A stretch of DNA of 64,000 nucleotides from Terebella lapidaria (GCA_949152475.1 OX424560.1:19841106-19905105), one strand, 5' to 3'; positions 49,201 through 62,829 are shown, numbered from the stretch's first letter. A program made the numbers and translations. The notes: generated from the letters alone by a model not told the origin.

Positions 49201-51085
49201 GGACACGTAGTGGGGTGAATAGGAAATAAGAAAAACATCAAAAGCATTGAATCGGCTCTCAGGAAGTTATGCTCGCAATTTAAAAGAGATTGATGCGCGG
49301 GGTTTAAAGTGACGCGCGCGCCTAATCAGAACTATAATAATTTTTTTGGCCGTAACCGTAATTTGAAGGAGTCAGTTATTAACATTGAGGAGGGAGCCCC
49401 AACGACCCTGTCTATTTGGACCCCTGAGTATTGCGGTGTTGGGTTCCAATCGACTCTGATGATTATGGTCAGAAGAGACTGAGTATGTCCGCCCAAGATA
49501 AACAGAAATGGAACAAATGGAGTTGGGGATATTAATGTATAGTAGAGTCTGCAACGCTTTGTCCTCACCCACACTGGAACCGCCATGTTGTCATAAGCCG
49601 AGAAACGGGAAGAGATCCAAGGTCATTTTCCCCAATGATTGCAATTAATGGGCACTACGAACTATCCATCTCTGAGAGAATGCACCATGTTTATTGAGCA
49701 GTGTTTATCCAGTTTGATTTATTGCACTGCACCGATTCCACCATGGTTATTCCCATGAGTTATGTTTCAGTGTGCGTTTGACAAACAATACATTCCTCTC
49801 AGGAAATACAACGTGTGTACATGTACAACACAATCGGTGAAACAAGGGTAAAAAAAATTAGCCCAAGGACTAGGAAAGATTACCGGAGAAATGTATAGTG
49901 TTGAGGTGCAACTGTTTTCCTGTTCTTACCGAAATTGCAGCATTAACCTTTAAATGGTATTGAAGGTCAAATGTCACTACTGAAATCACTATGTGAATTC
50001 CCATTTGAATGTGCCAATACTTAAGCTCTATCTTGAAGTGTTAGACTAGGAGTTTACTCCATACAGCTCCCATTATTATTAAAAAGTGGATGAAAGTTCA
50101 CAAAATTTTTCAAAGGCAAATTGTTTTTGCCTGGAAATGGCTAAAAACAGAAAGTGACTTTGATAATTTTTTGTTCAGACACATACAAAAAAAGGGAGCC
50201 ACATATAGATCGGCATATCAAGCTAAATGAAACTTACATGTATACATGTCATAAGGGTACATAAGGGGAATATTATGCATGATTTTGAAAAAAAATGGTC
50301 GAACAGATTTTGAGAAAATAGCTGCAAAAGTTCAAAATTGAACGTTTTTCAATGGCCAAAATGACCGGTAAGCTAAACAAGAAAATGCAGCTAACTGCGG
50401 GAGACGACATTAGAGCTCGAGCACATCATCAGCACCACGAGACCTGAATATATCTTACACCCCCCCCCCCTTTAAAAAAAAGGAAATTGAAACATATCAT
50501 GTCCCACATGATTCCAATTCATTCCCGTATATTATGATGAAACACATCGGCCTACTTCAATCATATTCCTAATGAGTAAACATTTATTTTGAACTCAATG
50601 AAACAGATACGCCTGATAAAATGATATTGAACCTCAATAAAATATCCTTAAAATATTGGAAAATATGAGGAATATCTGCATCTGATATCATGATATAGAT
50701 AACACATGCATACTGAGCAAATTAAAAGACCAGTTTAAAATAAAAAGGTTTCGCAACCGAGCATGGAACACCTTGTCATGTGATAAAATATGTCCAATTA
50801 CGGTGAATGTAGTCGTGGTACCGTAGACGAAACGTTGTGTTTACTTCATTACGCCAAAGAAGGCCGCACGCAAGGTTACATGTACATGCATGCACAAAAT
50901 GCTGCACAGAAAATTGTACGTTCCAAAGTACGCGTCATTGCGGTAAAATTTGCTTTGCATTCTGGGAACGTGAATTTCCATCGGCTCCGCCATTTTGACG
51001 TTTTCCAGACGAGCTGACCATTTTGCGTAATTTTCTCAAACCTAACACATCGATTTATGCATTATATATCTGTGGAATATTCAAA
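46247..51085 (+). repeat. 4839-bp tandem unit, copy 2
   Basis: Same length as copy 1. The only difference I see is C at 47074 for T at 42235. All short open stretches recur at +4839. Confidence 0.93.
48119..49210 (+). pseudogene. Decayed ORF1-like frame, copy 2
   Basis: Same sequence as 43280-44371, shifted by 4839 bp, with the same stops and frameshifts. The decay therefore preceded the triplication. The GTND-containing open part is 48860-49210. Confidence 0.55.
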
Positions 51086-54000
51086 GCTTCTGTTATGAGA
51101 GAAACTTGCTCTATTACCCTCGGCACGATTTCCTTGATGCAATATCTACTCAGTTACACAATGTATGCGCTAGTGGGAGACAGCATTGCCCAAAGTCGAC
51201 AGCAAAGGTCATGTGGTTCATGGTTTAGATAGTACTATATATTGTTGTGTATGTCAGTTAGATGAGGAAAAGAGATCAATGAAATATATATGTATTCAGA
51301 TAAGTACCATCATTTCACATACGTTCACATATAGGGAACAGTGACTGTCTATACTTCCTTTCGATGTAAATAATATGAGAACGCCTGAATTATTTTTCAT
51401 AAAATTTAGATAGTGGTGTGTTAATCCATTCTGATTCATCTGAGGTTGTTCGATTGTGTACTTATTCCGTTTCTTCAACAAAGTGTGTATTTTTGGTGGC
51501 GACATACTACACGACATGTACAGTCGTGTAAAAATATTCTTTTACATGAATTTGCTTCTAAGTTGCTTCTACATTGACTGGGATAGCTAAAAGTAAATCA
51601 ATAAAAAAGTGACTGAGCGACTGACGCGGCTGATGCTAAGCACTTCCCAGTTGCACCATCTCAAATGGTCCTTCCGATGTAACCGAGCAAATGGCAACCC
51701 ATAAATCCACTTCTCTCCTTCCCTAAACGCCACTTTGTTATTGCAAAACGTTGTTATGGTCGGTATTTATTTACCACTCTGGTACGCCAATGAACTCAAG
51801 ATTATATTAATGTGATCAATTGTGGCTGGATTATGGAGAGTTTAGATATTTGACGCAAAAAAATGAAAATAATCGGGTACCACAGTACAAGTATGTTGTA
51901 AAATAAAATTTGCGTTAAACATTTTTGGTATAATTTCGTTTTACACTATACTTTATGTTTCTTTTATGATAACATTTGCCTTAGGTCTGAAATCAAAAAT
52001 TCAGCATTTGTATTTAGTAAATGCTATGACCATAAGCTGGCTTGCCCTTGGTCAGGAGCTGTCACATGGCCGAAATATAGAAATCGTTATGACCTACCTG
52101 CTTGTTTTGCCGGGCAACATACCGATGATTTTGCAGCCGGGCAACAGAACGTAGGACTAGTGATCGCTCCCTACGAAGTTGGCAAATGACGTTATTAAGA
52201 TTATCACTTGTAGTTCCTTATATTTACCCGCTTTCTGAATCCTTTAGAAAATATTACTGTGAAAATTACTAAACCAATATTGATTATATTTGTATAATGT
52301 TTACGTCTTGTAAACATTGTTATAGAAATTAACATTGTTATAGAAATTACAATTGTCTAGAATAATGTGACCGTTTATAACACTCGGCTAAGTTATTAAT
52401 TCAATACATGTCAGTGTCATAGATTATTAGTAAGTGTAAAAGATTATTACACAAAATTTTATTTCGCATGTAATCCGTCTAACGGTTACAGATATGTACA
52501 TATCTAAACAGACGGTCATATCCAGGAATATAATAGAAGCTGTCTATAAAAAAACTATTGTCATCAGGCCAAAAGTGGTATTATGGTTCTTGTTATTATG
52601 GTCCTTGGAAAAGTGATTTCCTAAAATTGGCTGCCGGTGAATGATCCGGTCAAATATATGGCCCATTGGGCCAAATATTTTCCCCTAAAATTGGTTGGTG
52701 ATTGGTTGCAAACGGATTAAATTCCAGGGTACCTAGGAGCAGGAAAATTTTCCAAGCTCCTAAAAAAAATCGAAATAATCTATCAAACCTCAAAAACCAA
52801 TTGACATAGATCTATATCCTGATGAACACTCCACACGCCCACTGAACTATGAAAATCGCCAACTGAACTCTAATTTGTGAAAGAACTTATCTTAACTGAC
52901 CAATAACTGCCCACGGACTCGAATATCGCCCACCAGCACTGTATATAGAACGGAAAGATGGCAAACTCGGATAGAAACACAGACCAAACGGATATGGAAA
53001 ATTACTCAGAAGTTGAAACACCACAAACGAATTCAAACAGATGGAAGATTAAGAACAAGCCCTGTACGTAATCATCAGAGACAGACAGGACAAGAACACT
53101 GGTAGCCCTAGTTGACCTGAAGAGGCACAAAAAGTCACTGGGATGTCTAACGCAATACAATAAGACAACTGACGAAGCTGTCGAATACCTCAGAGCCAGC
53201 AACTTGTATGAGTCAACAATACAGGCAGTGGGAGCCTACGGGGAAGGACACAAATAAACAGCTAGGTCGACAGAGAGAGAGAGAGCTCCGCAAGAGAGCA
53301 CAGCGGAACTATGCACCTCTCAGCGGTAATAAACCCCCTCCCCTCCTCCCCCAACAACAATATTTAAAAAAAGTATGACTAAGCCCAAAAAGAAATGAGA
53401 AAAATAAAGGAAGAGAATAAAGACCTGCAACAACGAATCAACGAAATCACAGTTCAACTGCACACAGCTCAACAGAAAAAAAGCTTGAATAAGAATGGGA
53501 CAAGCTATCATCAGATAACAAAGGCCTGAAAGATGAGCTTAAAGCTCTACACAGTAAAAAACCAAGAAAAAACATCCAATCTCCAAAACCGGCCAGGATA
53601 CACTCATCGCCGACTCAAACTGAAGGAAGATAACGCACCACTAAAACACCACGATATTTACAAGATCATAGATTCAGAAACATAACTGGAACCTGACAGT
53701 GATCATGCTGGGGACAAACGACGTCCGCATTGACAAGTCACAAGCCGTCAAAGATTCTATCCTTAATATAGCCGAGATGATGGACAAAAACAAAACCATT
53801 GTGGTCAACATCCCACATATGGAGCCAGGAGAGATAGGGGACGATTTTTTACGAACACAACACAGCACAACGGACAATCCTAAACCTGTTCTTAAACTGA
53901 CAGACCAGAGGGGAAACGCGATTGCCGAACTAATAGCCCAAAAGATAGACCAGCCTAACGACACCACGGAAGCTCACCCAAGCCCAAAATCCCACCAACT

Positions 54001-55925
54001 GAGATCATCCAAAACGGGATCATACCACCAAACATGTGCGGACACGTAGTGGGGTGAATAGGAAATAAGAAAAACATCAAAAGCATTGAATCGGCTCTCA
54101 GGAAGTTATGCTCGCAATTTAAAAGAGATTGATGCGCGGGGTTTAAAGTGACGCGCGCGCCTAATCAGAACTATAATAATTTTTTTGGCCGTAACCGTAA
54201 TTTGAAGGAGTCAGTTATTAACATTGAGGAGGGAGCCCCAACGACCCTGTCTATTTGGACCCCTGAGTATTGCGGTGTTGGGTTCCAATCGACTCTGATG
54301 ATTATGGTCAGAAGAGACTGAGTATGTCCGCCCAAGATAAACAGAAATGGAACAAATGGAGTTGGGGATATTAATGTATAGTAGAGTCTGCAACGCTTTG
54401 TCCTCACCCACACTGGAACCGCCATGTTGTCATAAGCCGAGAAACGGGAAGAGATCCAAGGTCATTTTCCCCAATGATTGCAATTAATGGGCACTACGAA
54501 CTATCCATCTCTGAGAGAATGCACCATGTTTATTGAGCAGTGTTTATCCAGTTTGATTTATTGCACTGCACCGATTCCACCATGGTTATTCCCATGAGTT
54601 ATGTTTCAGTGTGCGTTTGACAAACAATACATTCCTCTCAGGAAATACAACGTGTGTACATGTACAACACAATCGGTGAAACAAGGGTAAAAAAAATTAG
54701 CCCAAGGACTAGGAAAGATTACCGGAGAAATGTATAGTGTTGAGGTGCAACTGTTTTCCTGTTCTTACCGAAATTGCAGCATTAACCTTTAAATGGTATT
54801 GAAGGTCAAATGTCACTACTGAAATCACTATGTGAATTCCCATTTGAATGTGCCAATACTTAAGCTCTATCTTGAAGTGTTAGACTAGGAGTTTACTCCA
54901 TACAGCTCCCATTATTATTAAAAAGTGGATGAAAGTTCACAAAATTTTTCAAAGGCAAATTGTTTTTGCCTGGAAATGGCTAAAAACAGAAAGTGACTTT
55001 GATAATTTTTTGTTCAGACACATACAAAAAAAGGGAGCCACATATAGATCGGCATATCAAGCTAAATGAAACTTACATGTATACATGTCATAAGGGTACA
55101 TAAGGGGAATATTATGCATGATTTTGAAAAAAAATGGTCGAACAGATTTTGAGAAAATAGCTGCAAAAGTTCAAAATTGAACGTTTTTCAATGGCCAAAA
55201 TGACCGGTAAGCTAAACAAGAAAATGCAGCTAACTGCGGGAGACGACATTAGAGCTCGAGCACATCATCAGCACCACGAGACCTGAATATATCTTACACC
55301 CCCCCCCCCCTTTAAAAAAAAGGAAATTGAAACATATCATGTCCCACATGATTCCAATTCATTCCCGTATATTATGATGAAACACATCGGCCTACTTCAA
55401 TCATATTCCTAATGAGTAAACATTTATTTTGAACTCAATGAAACAGATACGCCTGATAAAATGATATTGAACCTCAATAAAATATCCTTAAAATATTGGA
55501 AAATATGAGGAATATCTGCATCTGATATCATGATATAGATAACACATGCATACTGAGCAAATTAAAAGACCAGTTTAAAATAAAAAGGTTTCGCAACCGA
55601 GCATGGAACACCTTGTCATGTGATAAAATATGTCCAATTACGGTGAATGTAGTCGTGGTACCGTAGACGAAACGTTGTGTTTACTTCATTACGCCAAAGA
55701 AGGCCGCACGCAAGGTTACATGTACATGCATGCACAAAATGCTGCACAGAAAATTGTACGTTCCAAAGTACGCGTCATTGCGGTAAAATTTGCTTTGCAT
55801 TCTGGGAACGTGAATTTCCATCGGCTCCGCCATTTTGACGTTTTCCAGACGAGCTGACCATTTTGCGTAATTTTCTCAAACCTAACACATCGATTTATGC
55901 ATTATATATCTGTGGAATATTCAAA
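51086..55925 (+). repeat. 4840-bp tandem unit, copy 3
   Basis: Identical by eye to copy 2 except that the C run near 55299 has 12 instead of 11 C. It ends at GCTT (55926-55929), where unique sequence ('gccatcaaatcg') begins. Confidence 0.93.
52958..54049 (+). pseudogene. Decayed ORF1-like frame, copy 3
   Basis: Same as copies 1 and 2; the GTND-containing open part is 53699-54049. Confidence 0.55.
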
Positions 55926-56220
55926 GCTTGCCATCAAATCGCGAGATTTTATGTCAAGGACGAAGAAAATACTCATTTGAAGTAGGTGTACAGAGGTTTG
56001 CATGCGAAAACGGGCGTCGATAGGTTGGCATGAAACCTCCATGAAAAAGTCAGCACATAGACATGTAGGGAGTTGGGGGCTTCGCCCCCAACGCTCTAAT
56101 GTCAAAAAAGAATATAATACCCTGGATCAAACACATTTTTCCTCACCTTTGACACACACTCAAACTATTCGTTTGCATCGTTTGCTGCATTCATAATGTT
56201 CGTGTAAACAAAGATTATGG
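55926..56220. other. Unique sequence right of the triplication
   Basis: No gene or repeat recognised. Confidence 0.4.
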
Positions 56221-56250
56221 GTAGACGTAACATGTTTGTTCTATTTACAT

Positions 56251-56378
56251 GGTGGTTCTGTTTGGACCCATGTAATATTATTCTAGTATCACATGACACA
56301 ATCAGTCAATAAATGGTGGTTCTGTTTGGACCCATATAATATTATTCTAGTATCACATGACACTATCAGTCACATCTC
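56251..56378 (+). repeat. 64-bp local tandem duplication
   Basis: 'ggtggttctgtttggaccca' recurs at 56251 and 56315, with the following 40 bp nearly identical. Confidence 0.85.
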
Positions 56379-56785
56379 TGGCTGGTCACATTTTTATTTT
56401 TAGTTTACAAACCCAATATTTTTTCCAGATAATCGAGAATGATTTCTACTTGTGGAGAAATGTATAGCAGTACGGTGATATCACGATGGATAATTGGGAT
56501 GTGTATTCAGTGTATTTTTCTATATGACGCAAAAGTAAAATGACCATATTATTTTTTGCAACAATGTGTTTATTTCGTATCTGGTGAACTCATGTGCTAT
56601 GAGCTACATTGTGTGGGTTCAAATGCCGGTGAATACGACACGTCGGGTAATTGTGATTCTTCTGCATTCTAAACATTATTATGTTGGTGATGTTTCATCA
56701 TAGGATAACAAAGTGCAAATGAGCCAGTAACAAATTCACGATAACTCAAGATGCCCACCAGTAAAAAGCAATACAGCCATATATA

Positions 56786-56992
56786 TTGGTGATCGAAGTC
56801 ACAATAAATAATCAACGAAATAATGTACTGTCAATAAAAGAAGTCAACACTACAACTTGGGCTCAGTTTATTGTCACTGTCTGTGATAACCAAAAAGATG
56901 CCCCTTTGTTCTTTGAAACAAATGGACAAAGGAACGTTAATATCTGGTCGTATATACAACCGACGATGACAGTGTGGCATTATATGAAATAG
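56786..56992 (+). other. Orphan open stretch, possible exon
   Basis: Sixty-eight codons with a fairly protein-like composition (NNVLSIKEVNTTTWAQFIVT, then VCDNQKDAPLFFETNGQ), ending in TAG. I do not recognise it. No good donor is present, so if it is real it would be a last exon. Low confidence. Confidence 0.2.
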
Positions 56993-57790
56993 TGATGTCA
57001 GGCTTATTCGCGTTCAAGTTATAGTTTTCACATACAATATCCAAGCTGTATGGTAGCAATTGCCAAATACATCTACATTCGCTAATGGGATACTTTCCTT
57101 GAAATATTATAGTTTTTTTTCCAATATTTTTGTTGGGCGAACCCATTTTTGTATATATGGAATAATATGAAATATTGTAGTATCATAGTATATAAACTAT
57201 ATTTATTTGAAATCGTTCATAGTCTCAAATTTCTTTCTGTCCATTATGTCAGTATAATTATTTAGCAAATGCAATACACGTGCAATGCACATCAAGTGAT
57301 ATTGGTCTGCTGTAGAAGATATATAGCCCGAGTTTTTCGAGTAATTATTTGTTTCTGGTACGCCCGTTTTGTGGATGGCGTCAATGCGTCTAAATATAAT
57401 CACAAGCTGATTTGGATCGCCACTTGATGCATATAAACGAATGGACAAACAGATTGCTGGACAATACCCCCACTCTCCCAGGAGTGCCTGCAAAACATGT
57501 GCTCAAATCGTCCTTTGATACGATTGTTTCGAATGGTATTTGCTGCCAGTGCAAACACCTTTTCAACATTGAATAACCATCACACAAAGGTTAATTGGAA
57601 GCTTGCTCTCATACCAATTTGAAGAGGTTCACTTTGGGCTGTGGACATTGCTCAACCACGGGTAATATAGTTCGTAAGTCCCCGACTGATAAACGATCTG
57701 CTGGGCTCTCTGGCTGCTCGATGTTATCAATTTATCACAACTGTTCAATGTGTGGGTAAGGAATTTGTATGAGTGGTGAATGGATTAATA

Positions 57791-59962
57791 TCTAAGAAAT
57801 ACAATACTCCGTTTATTGACGCCATTGATATGGAAAATGAAATGCAAATGATGAGACTATATCATGAACGATCCACTCTTGGTACTGTACCGTTACATAT
57901 TTCATAGTGAGGCTAGTGCGCGGCGGCAACAGGAGTTGAGGGCCAGATGGCTGATTGGCATGGCGTTGCGTCTGTCATCGGTCTTTAGAATTTGCTGTTT
58001 CATGTTTCTGAAAATTTTGCACAGATTTGTATAACACTGTACTCATTTATCTTCAAAACCCTTTTTTCGCCTTTTCATTGATTGACTGATTGGCTGCTTC
58101 TTGATCTGACGATAGTCTTTCCAGTACCTGTGACCAATCATTTAAAGTGTTTCCCTATCAATCAAAAGTATAATATTTTAGATAATATTTTAGTGTAATA
58201 TTCTAGATGATATTTGAACATATTTATATGAGTGCAATTCCAGCACCCATTTTACCTTTAGTCCACATAATTATGTTTTTTACAAAGGCCATGAATGGAG
58301 GTAATTTTTATCGATGGAAAATGGACACCTGCAATTGCAAAGACAAATATCGTCGACAAACATCGAAGACTCTTCGGAGGAAATATGAGAAACGAATCAA
58401 GGCTAACACGGAGTGCTCAGTAAATATGGGATATGTCAGGCCATTGTTGGCTGCTGGACAATGGACGATCACCATGATCTCTACGTGACTTGGTATTTGG
58501 CTGACCTTCAACTGGAATCCGTACTATCCATAACACCCGATCTCCAGCATAGATGTACATACTTCATGATGGAGCATAAAGTATGTACATCGAGTATGGT
58601 GTTCGTGATATAACCTCAACAGGCATATGCTATTGTCCTTCCATATGGTTCTGAATTTGATATAACAACCGTTTTGGAGTTACACCAAGGCGTACCAGTA
58701 CTATGTGTTGACAGTATGACAGATATAGATCACAATGCTTTTCAATGTTTATTTGAAGTATGTTATTCTTCTGAGTACAATCTTATAAGTGGAATTCCAC
58801 ATGGCACTGACAGTTACTAACGTAATTGCCCACATGTTCATTGAGGAGGGGAATCGCCAAAGAATTTTCATTGTACGCAAACCATATCGGTGTACGTTTT
58901 TGTCCATATCTCCGCGAATTCTGGTAAAATCTATTTCAAATTTGGTCTGTAGTTGCTATGTGTCTGTATAATAGATATACCATGTTGAAACGAGGATTCA
59001 TTATCATAGTCTTTGAAATATGGATAACTGAATCTACCCAACAGATATAACCAGGTAGAACTTTCTCATGACGGTGTTGTTTGCGATGATACTGGCACAA
59101 CAATTAATTCATATGTTCGTGATCATGAACCGAGAATTAGTTTTCTGAAATTCACTGCAAATAATGTGATATATGATGTACAATATACAAGCAAGTCCAT
59201 CGAGATGCTTTGTCTAATAGGTCTATGCACGTCGACGAAAGTCTGGTTTATTTTAAAATAGTAAGCGTCATTCGTTATTGCATTACATGAAGAAAACGAG
59301 CAGCGACGAACAATGACTTGCTTGCTACATTTCTGAGTTGAGTGTATGAAATGATTTCCATTGAGTTCAACACCCCAGGGAAGTCAGATCGCTAATTCGC
59401 TTGAGCAGAGTTGTGGTCACTGTAACGCATAGAGCGCAATTCGCCCATGTGCCGAACCGCTGCATCGAGTGAGACATTATGGTCCAAGTATAATACGCTA
59501 CGCCTTTATACTACTTGTCCAATAAATGAATGCCATATAATCCGTCTGTCACCTTTTTAATCCTTATTGAATATAGAGAAAGGCGCAGGATATGATACTT
59601 GGGCCGACATTATGAATGCCGCATGCTTTCACAAACAAATTTGCTACATTTGCTAAATTTGCTTATCCGATGAGTACTACATATTCGTGGACATCATCAA
59701 AAAGTATGTCTTGGTGAGTGATCTATATCATGTTGCCCCACTATCCTGAAAGTTTCCCAACGAGGCATGTAAATGGATTGAAGATCTACCTTGTTATCTA
59801 TCAGTGATGTTCAACTGTCCGATTCATTGCGCAATGGAACAAATTATGCCTTTATTGCCGAAATATTCATTGACCAGGGTTAGAGCAGCTATGGTCAAAT
59901 TTTGGGACAATTTGGTGTTTATATGGTGAATTAACTCGTTAATGTTGTTTAAATCATGTATG
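57791..59962 (+). other. Region with unexplained exon-like stretches
   Basis: No gene can be built. Two stretches without stops look exon-like: about 58632-58820 after CTCAACAG (AYAIVLPYGSEFDITTVLEL, then HQGVPVLCVDSMTD) and about 59053-59262 (VELSHDGVVCDDTGTTINSY, then VRDHEPRISFLKF). Each ends in a stop and neither resembles a family I know. The stretch at 58207-58488 is similarly unassigned. Confidence 0.2.
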
Positions 59963-60133
59963 ACTTGCGCTGCGATGTCTTCTAAACGCTGGTACACTGG
60001 TATGCTGGTACAAGCATTGCAAGGTGCATGAACTCAACAATACTGCTCATTTCGTGTATGCCTCAATAAGCCTCACAATGTTTGTACCAGTATACCAGCG
60101 TACCACCGTTTAGAAGACATCGCTTGCGCTGAA
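59963..60133. repeat. ~170-bp foldback
   Basis: Left arm 'cgatgtcttctaaacgctgg' and 'ctggtacaagcattg' is matched in reverse complement by 'caatgtttgtaccag' and 'cgtttagaagacatcg' at the right. The arms are about 50 bp around an ~60-bp loop. Probably a small MITE. Confidence 0.65.
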
Positions 60134-60230
60134 CTCTAGAGGGGCCGGTCACGGTCTGCGTGCGCTTGTACAGGTAATCTACTCATATACGTCTATATAT
60201 TGTATTATTACCTGCAGTTGGTCATTCTGT

Positions 60231-61510
60231 TCGCGACACAGGCACTTGGAAACCATTTAATTGAGGGTACAATGTGCTATCTATAATAATATATACAAGG
60301 CACTCAAGCTCCTGTTGGGAAAATGGCGGTTGGACAAACACTCGAAACTTCAAAGCTCCCAAAATGCTACTTGCCCATGAGATTGATACAAACCAGTATA
60401 TTCTGTGCAGGCTATGAAGCCACTATATCCAAATTAGTACACTGTTGAAACATATATCCATGGAATAAGGTTTTTCTAGCACATTTTATATCACCAGTAC
60501 CGCTTCCAAGACCTTGCGTGGCTGGAATTTGGATTCAAAACATCCGTTGTGCACTTGTTTTTGGTCGAACACGTTGTTTTGACATTGCTCAAACTTGGGA
60601 TCACGAACTGTAAGTCATACCAGATATATAGATTTCTATGTGAGTATATTAGTTTACGATTAGAGCGAGCTGTACTCACATCAGTTCGGCTGTTTTGGCT
60701 GACCAATAAGCCAGTTCGGAAATGTTTCTAGGTCAGGTCAAATGGTATAAACAAAACATTCGTACACACCACGCTCAATCGTGAGTGACGCGGTGAACTC
60801 GAAGTACACAAAGAGGTTAGTATTGTACAGGCGAAATCGAGTAATGTGTTGGTGACAGTGACTCGACAATGGTAGCGTGACAGCATGGTTTGGCTATGTT
60901 TATACCGCTTGACCCCGACCCAATTCCACTGACCTGACCTGAAAACATTTCCGAACTCACGTATTATGTCGCAAGAAACGGACATGGTTCAATGAACTCA
61001 TGTGTTTTTCACCCAAACAAATGCACAACGGATGTTTTGAATCCAAATTCCAGTCACGCAAGGTCTTTGAAGCGGTAGTGGTGATATGAAATGAGCTAGA
61101 AAACCTCCATTTCATGAATATTATGTGTCAATACTATACTAATTTGGATATAGAGTCTCCATCCCGTCCATACACTACATACATACACGGGAACCAAAAA
61201 TATGCCAGGCGCTGCACTGCGGCGACGCGCCACCAAATATCGCAGACCAAAGTTGGTCGGATGGTGGTAAGGCAAGTTCCCTTACAGGGTTACATTAGTA
61301 TCATCCATCCATCCATCCATCCACGGCTTTCACGGGATATGCTGGTTTGTATCAATTTGGTGGACAAGTGGCAGTTTTAGGAGCTTTGAAGTTTCGAGTG
61401 TTTGTCCAACCGCCATTTTCCCAACAGGAGCTTGAGTGCCTTGTATATATTATTATAGATAGCACATTGTACCCTCAATTAAATGGTTTCCTAGTGCCTG
61501 TGGTTCGCGA
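60231..61510. repeat. ~1.28-kb imperfect inverted repeat
   Basis: The left arm (about 60231-60575) reads as the complement of the right arm (about 61017-61510). Shared segments include the complement of 'gagcttgagtgccttgtata', the complement of 'cgagtgtttgtccaaccgcc', and 'ggaatttggattcaaaacat'. The right arm has an extra ~170 bp with an ATCC run (about 61304-61323). A nested 245-bp foldback sits near the centre. The outer end of the right arm runs directly into the reverse-transcriptase fragment. Confidence 0.75.
60713..60957. mobile_element. 245-bp foldback MITE at the centre of the inverted repeat
   Basis: Ends AGTTCGGAAATGTTT plus AGGTCAGGTCA at both sides in inverted orientation, 28 bp with two mismatches. 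Complementarity continues inward ('ggtataaaca'). No coding capacity; target duplication not clear. Confidence 0.65.
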
Positions 61511-62278
61511 CCACGGCACAAACAACGCAATGGTGGTCTATCTGGACGATTTTCTGATAATTGGGGAGACGAAAGAACAATGTGCAAACTATCTGAGGCG
61601 GGTTATCCACCTTCTGAGGTACCTTGGTTTCGCAATCAACTATAATAAAGTAATGGGACCATGTCAGCAACTCACGTTCCTAGGAATATCCATCAGTACT
61701 GTTAATATGTGTCTGAGTCTCCCGCCGGACAAAATCAAAAATCTCCAAGAGTCTCTGACAGGTATATTGTGCAAGAAAAAAGTTCGCAAAAAAGACCTCC
61801 AGTCACTTGCAGGCCGCCTCAACTGGGCGTCCCAGGTGGTGTATGGCGGACGGTTCTACATGCGACGCATCTTGGACGCACTCATCCCACTCAAATGTCC
61901 TTGGCATCGTACGCGGGTAACCAAAGACATTCGCGATGACATTGTCTGGTGGGCCCAGTTTCTGAAGGCGTTCAACGGAACAGTAGATATGATCGACGCG
62001 CGCGCGATAACGCCGGTATGTCTAGACGCATGCCCAGTGGCAGCAGGAGCGTGTCACCAGGACCAGGATCTTCACTCCGTGGGAATGGTGGCCCGGCTCC
62101 GAACACTTACACATCAACTTTAAAGAGACACTCGCGCTGGAGCCAGCGGTTGCACTCTGGGCTCACACTTGGAGAAACAAGAAAGTGTTCGTGCGCTCGG
62201 ATAATCAGGCGGCGGTGGCAATCATCAATAAGGGATCGTGTCGTAATCCCTTTGTTATGCAGTCCCTAAGGAGGGTCT
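61347..62278 (+). pseudogene. DIRS/Ngaro-like reverse transcriptase-RNase H fragment
   Basis: From about 61490 the frame shows the catalytic MVVYLDDFLIIGETKEQC, then LGFAINYNKV, LTFLGISI, a long KVRKKDLQSLAGRLNWASQV segment and DDIVWWAQFLKAFNG. This combination is typical of DIRS-type (tyrosine-recombinase) retrotransposons. Near 62050-62075 the frame shifts by one, after which RNase H continues: EHLHINFKETLALEPAV, then VRSDNQAAVAIINKGSC, ending at TAG 62278. The fingers of the polymerase are missing upstream, and no recombinase follows, so it is a truncated, frameshifted fragment. Family assignment is from motif recall and could be a related clade. Confidence 0.75.
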
Positions 62279-62829
62279 TCTGGTACTCTGTGGTGTAGAC
62301 TTAACACCTTAACAACATTAAATGTTCCCCAACTAAAAGATAGCAGACTGTTATATTTACCAAGATTCAAGTGTAATCCCAGTTCTCCACAAGGTAAATT
62401 TGAACTCCGCGGAAGTGTGAAAGCTAGGATTCCAGTCTCACTAGGCATGTCATTATGTCAGTAGAGCCACTAGCACTGACACTCCGTTTTATCGGTTGGG
62501 TTGGACATCTCGGGGGGAAAAATTCCTACATGTGAACATGGTCTTCGCACTGGACATAATACGTGATGTTTTTCATCACTACAAAATTGCTATAGGGATT
62601 GCAAGGTCGAAGTTGCACAGTAAAAGCTTTTAAAAAGATGAAAGTTGGTGAGCGGTACAGACAGGATGTCAATTTACAGTAATAAATAAAGCAGTGTTGA
62701 CTTAAGGATGCTTATCAGTCAGGATCCATGCCTTATCAGCAGAATTTTGGTATGTTTTGTTTGACCTATAACTCTGCAGTTTGATAATGGATTGCGCTGA
62801 AAATTGTTCCGTATGTTCTATCCATGAAT
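62279..62829. other. Unassigned spacer
   Basis: No gene or repeat recognised between the retrotransposon fragment and the inverted exon-like pair. Confidence 0.4.

Larger units (their letters stand above)
56200..57790 (+). repeat. Diverged segmental copy
   Basis: Aligns in order with about 34860-35650 and 18780-19140: 'catgtttgttc', 'atggtggttctgtttgga', 'agtatcacatgacac', 'tcgtcctttgata', 'gactgataaacgatct' and 'gctcgatgttat'. It shows the repeat family continues beyond the triplication. Confidence 0.65.

Noticed and set aside
56575..56645. Possible tRNA (GGTTCAAAT-like box B near 56614)
   Set aside because: No matching acceptor stem, anticodon arm or box A at the right spacing.
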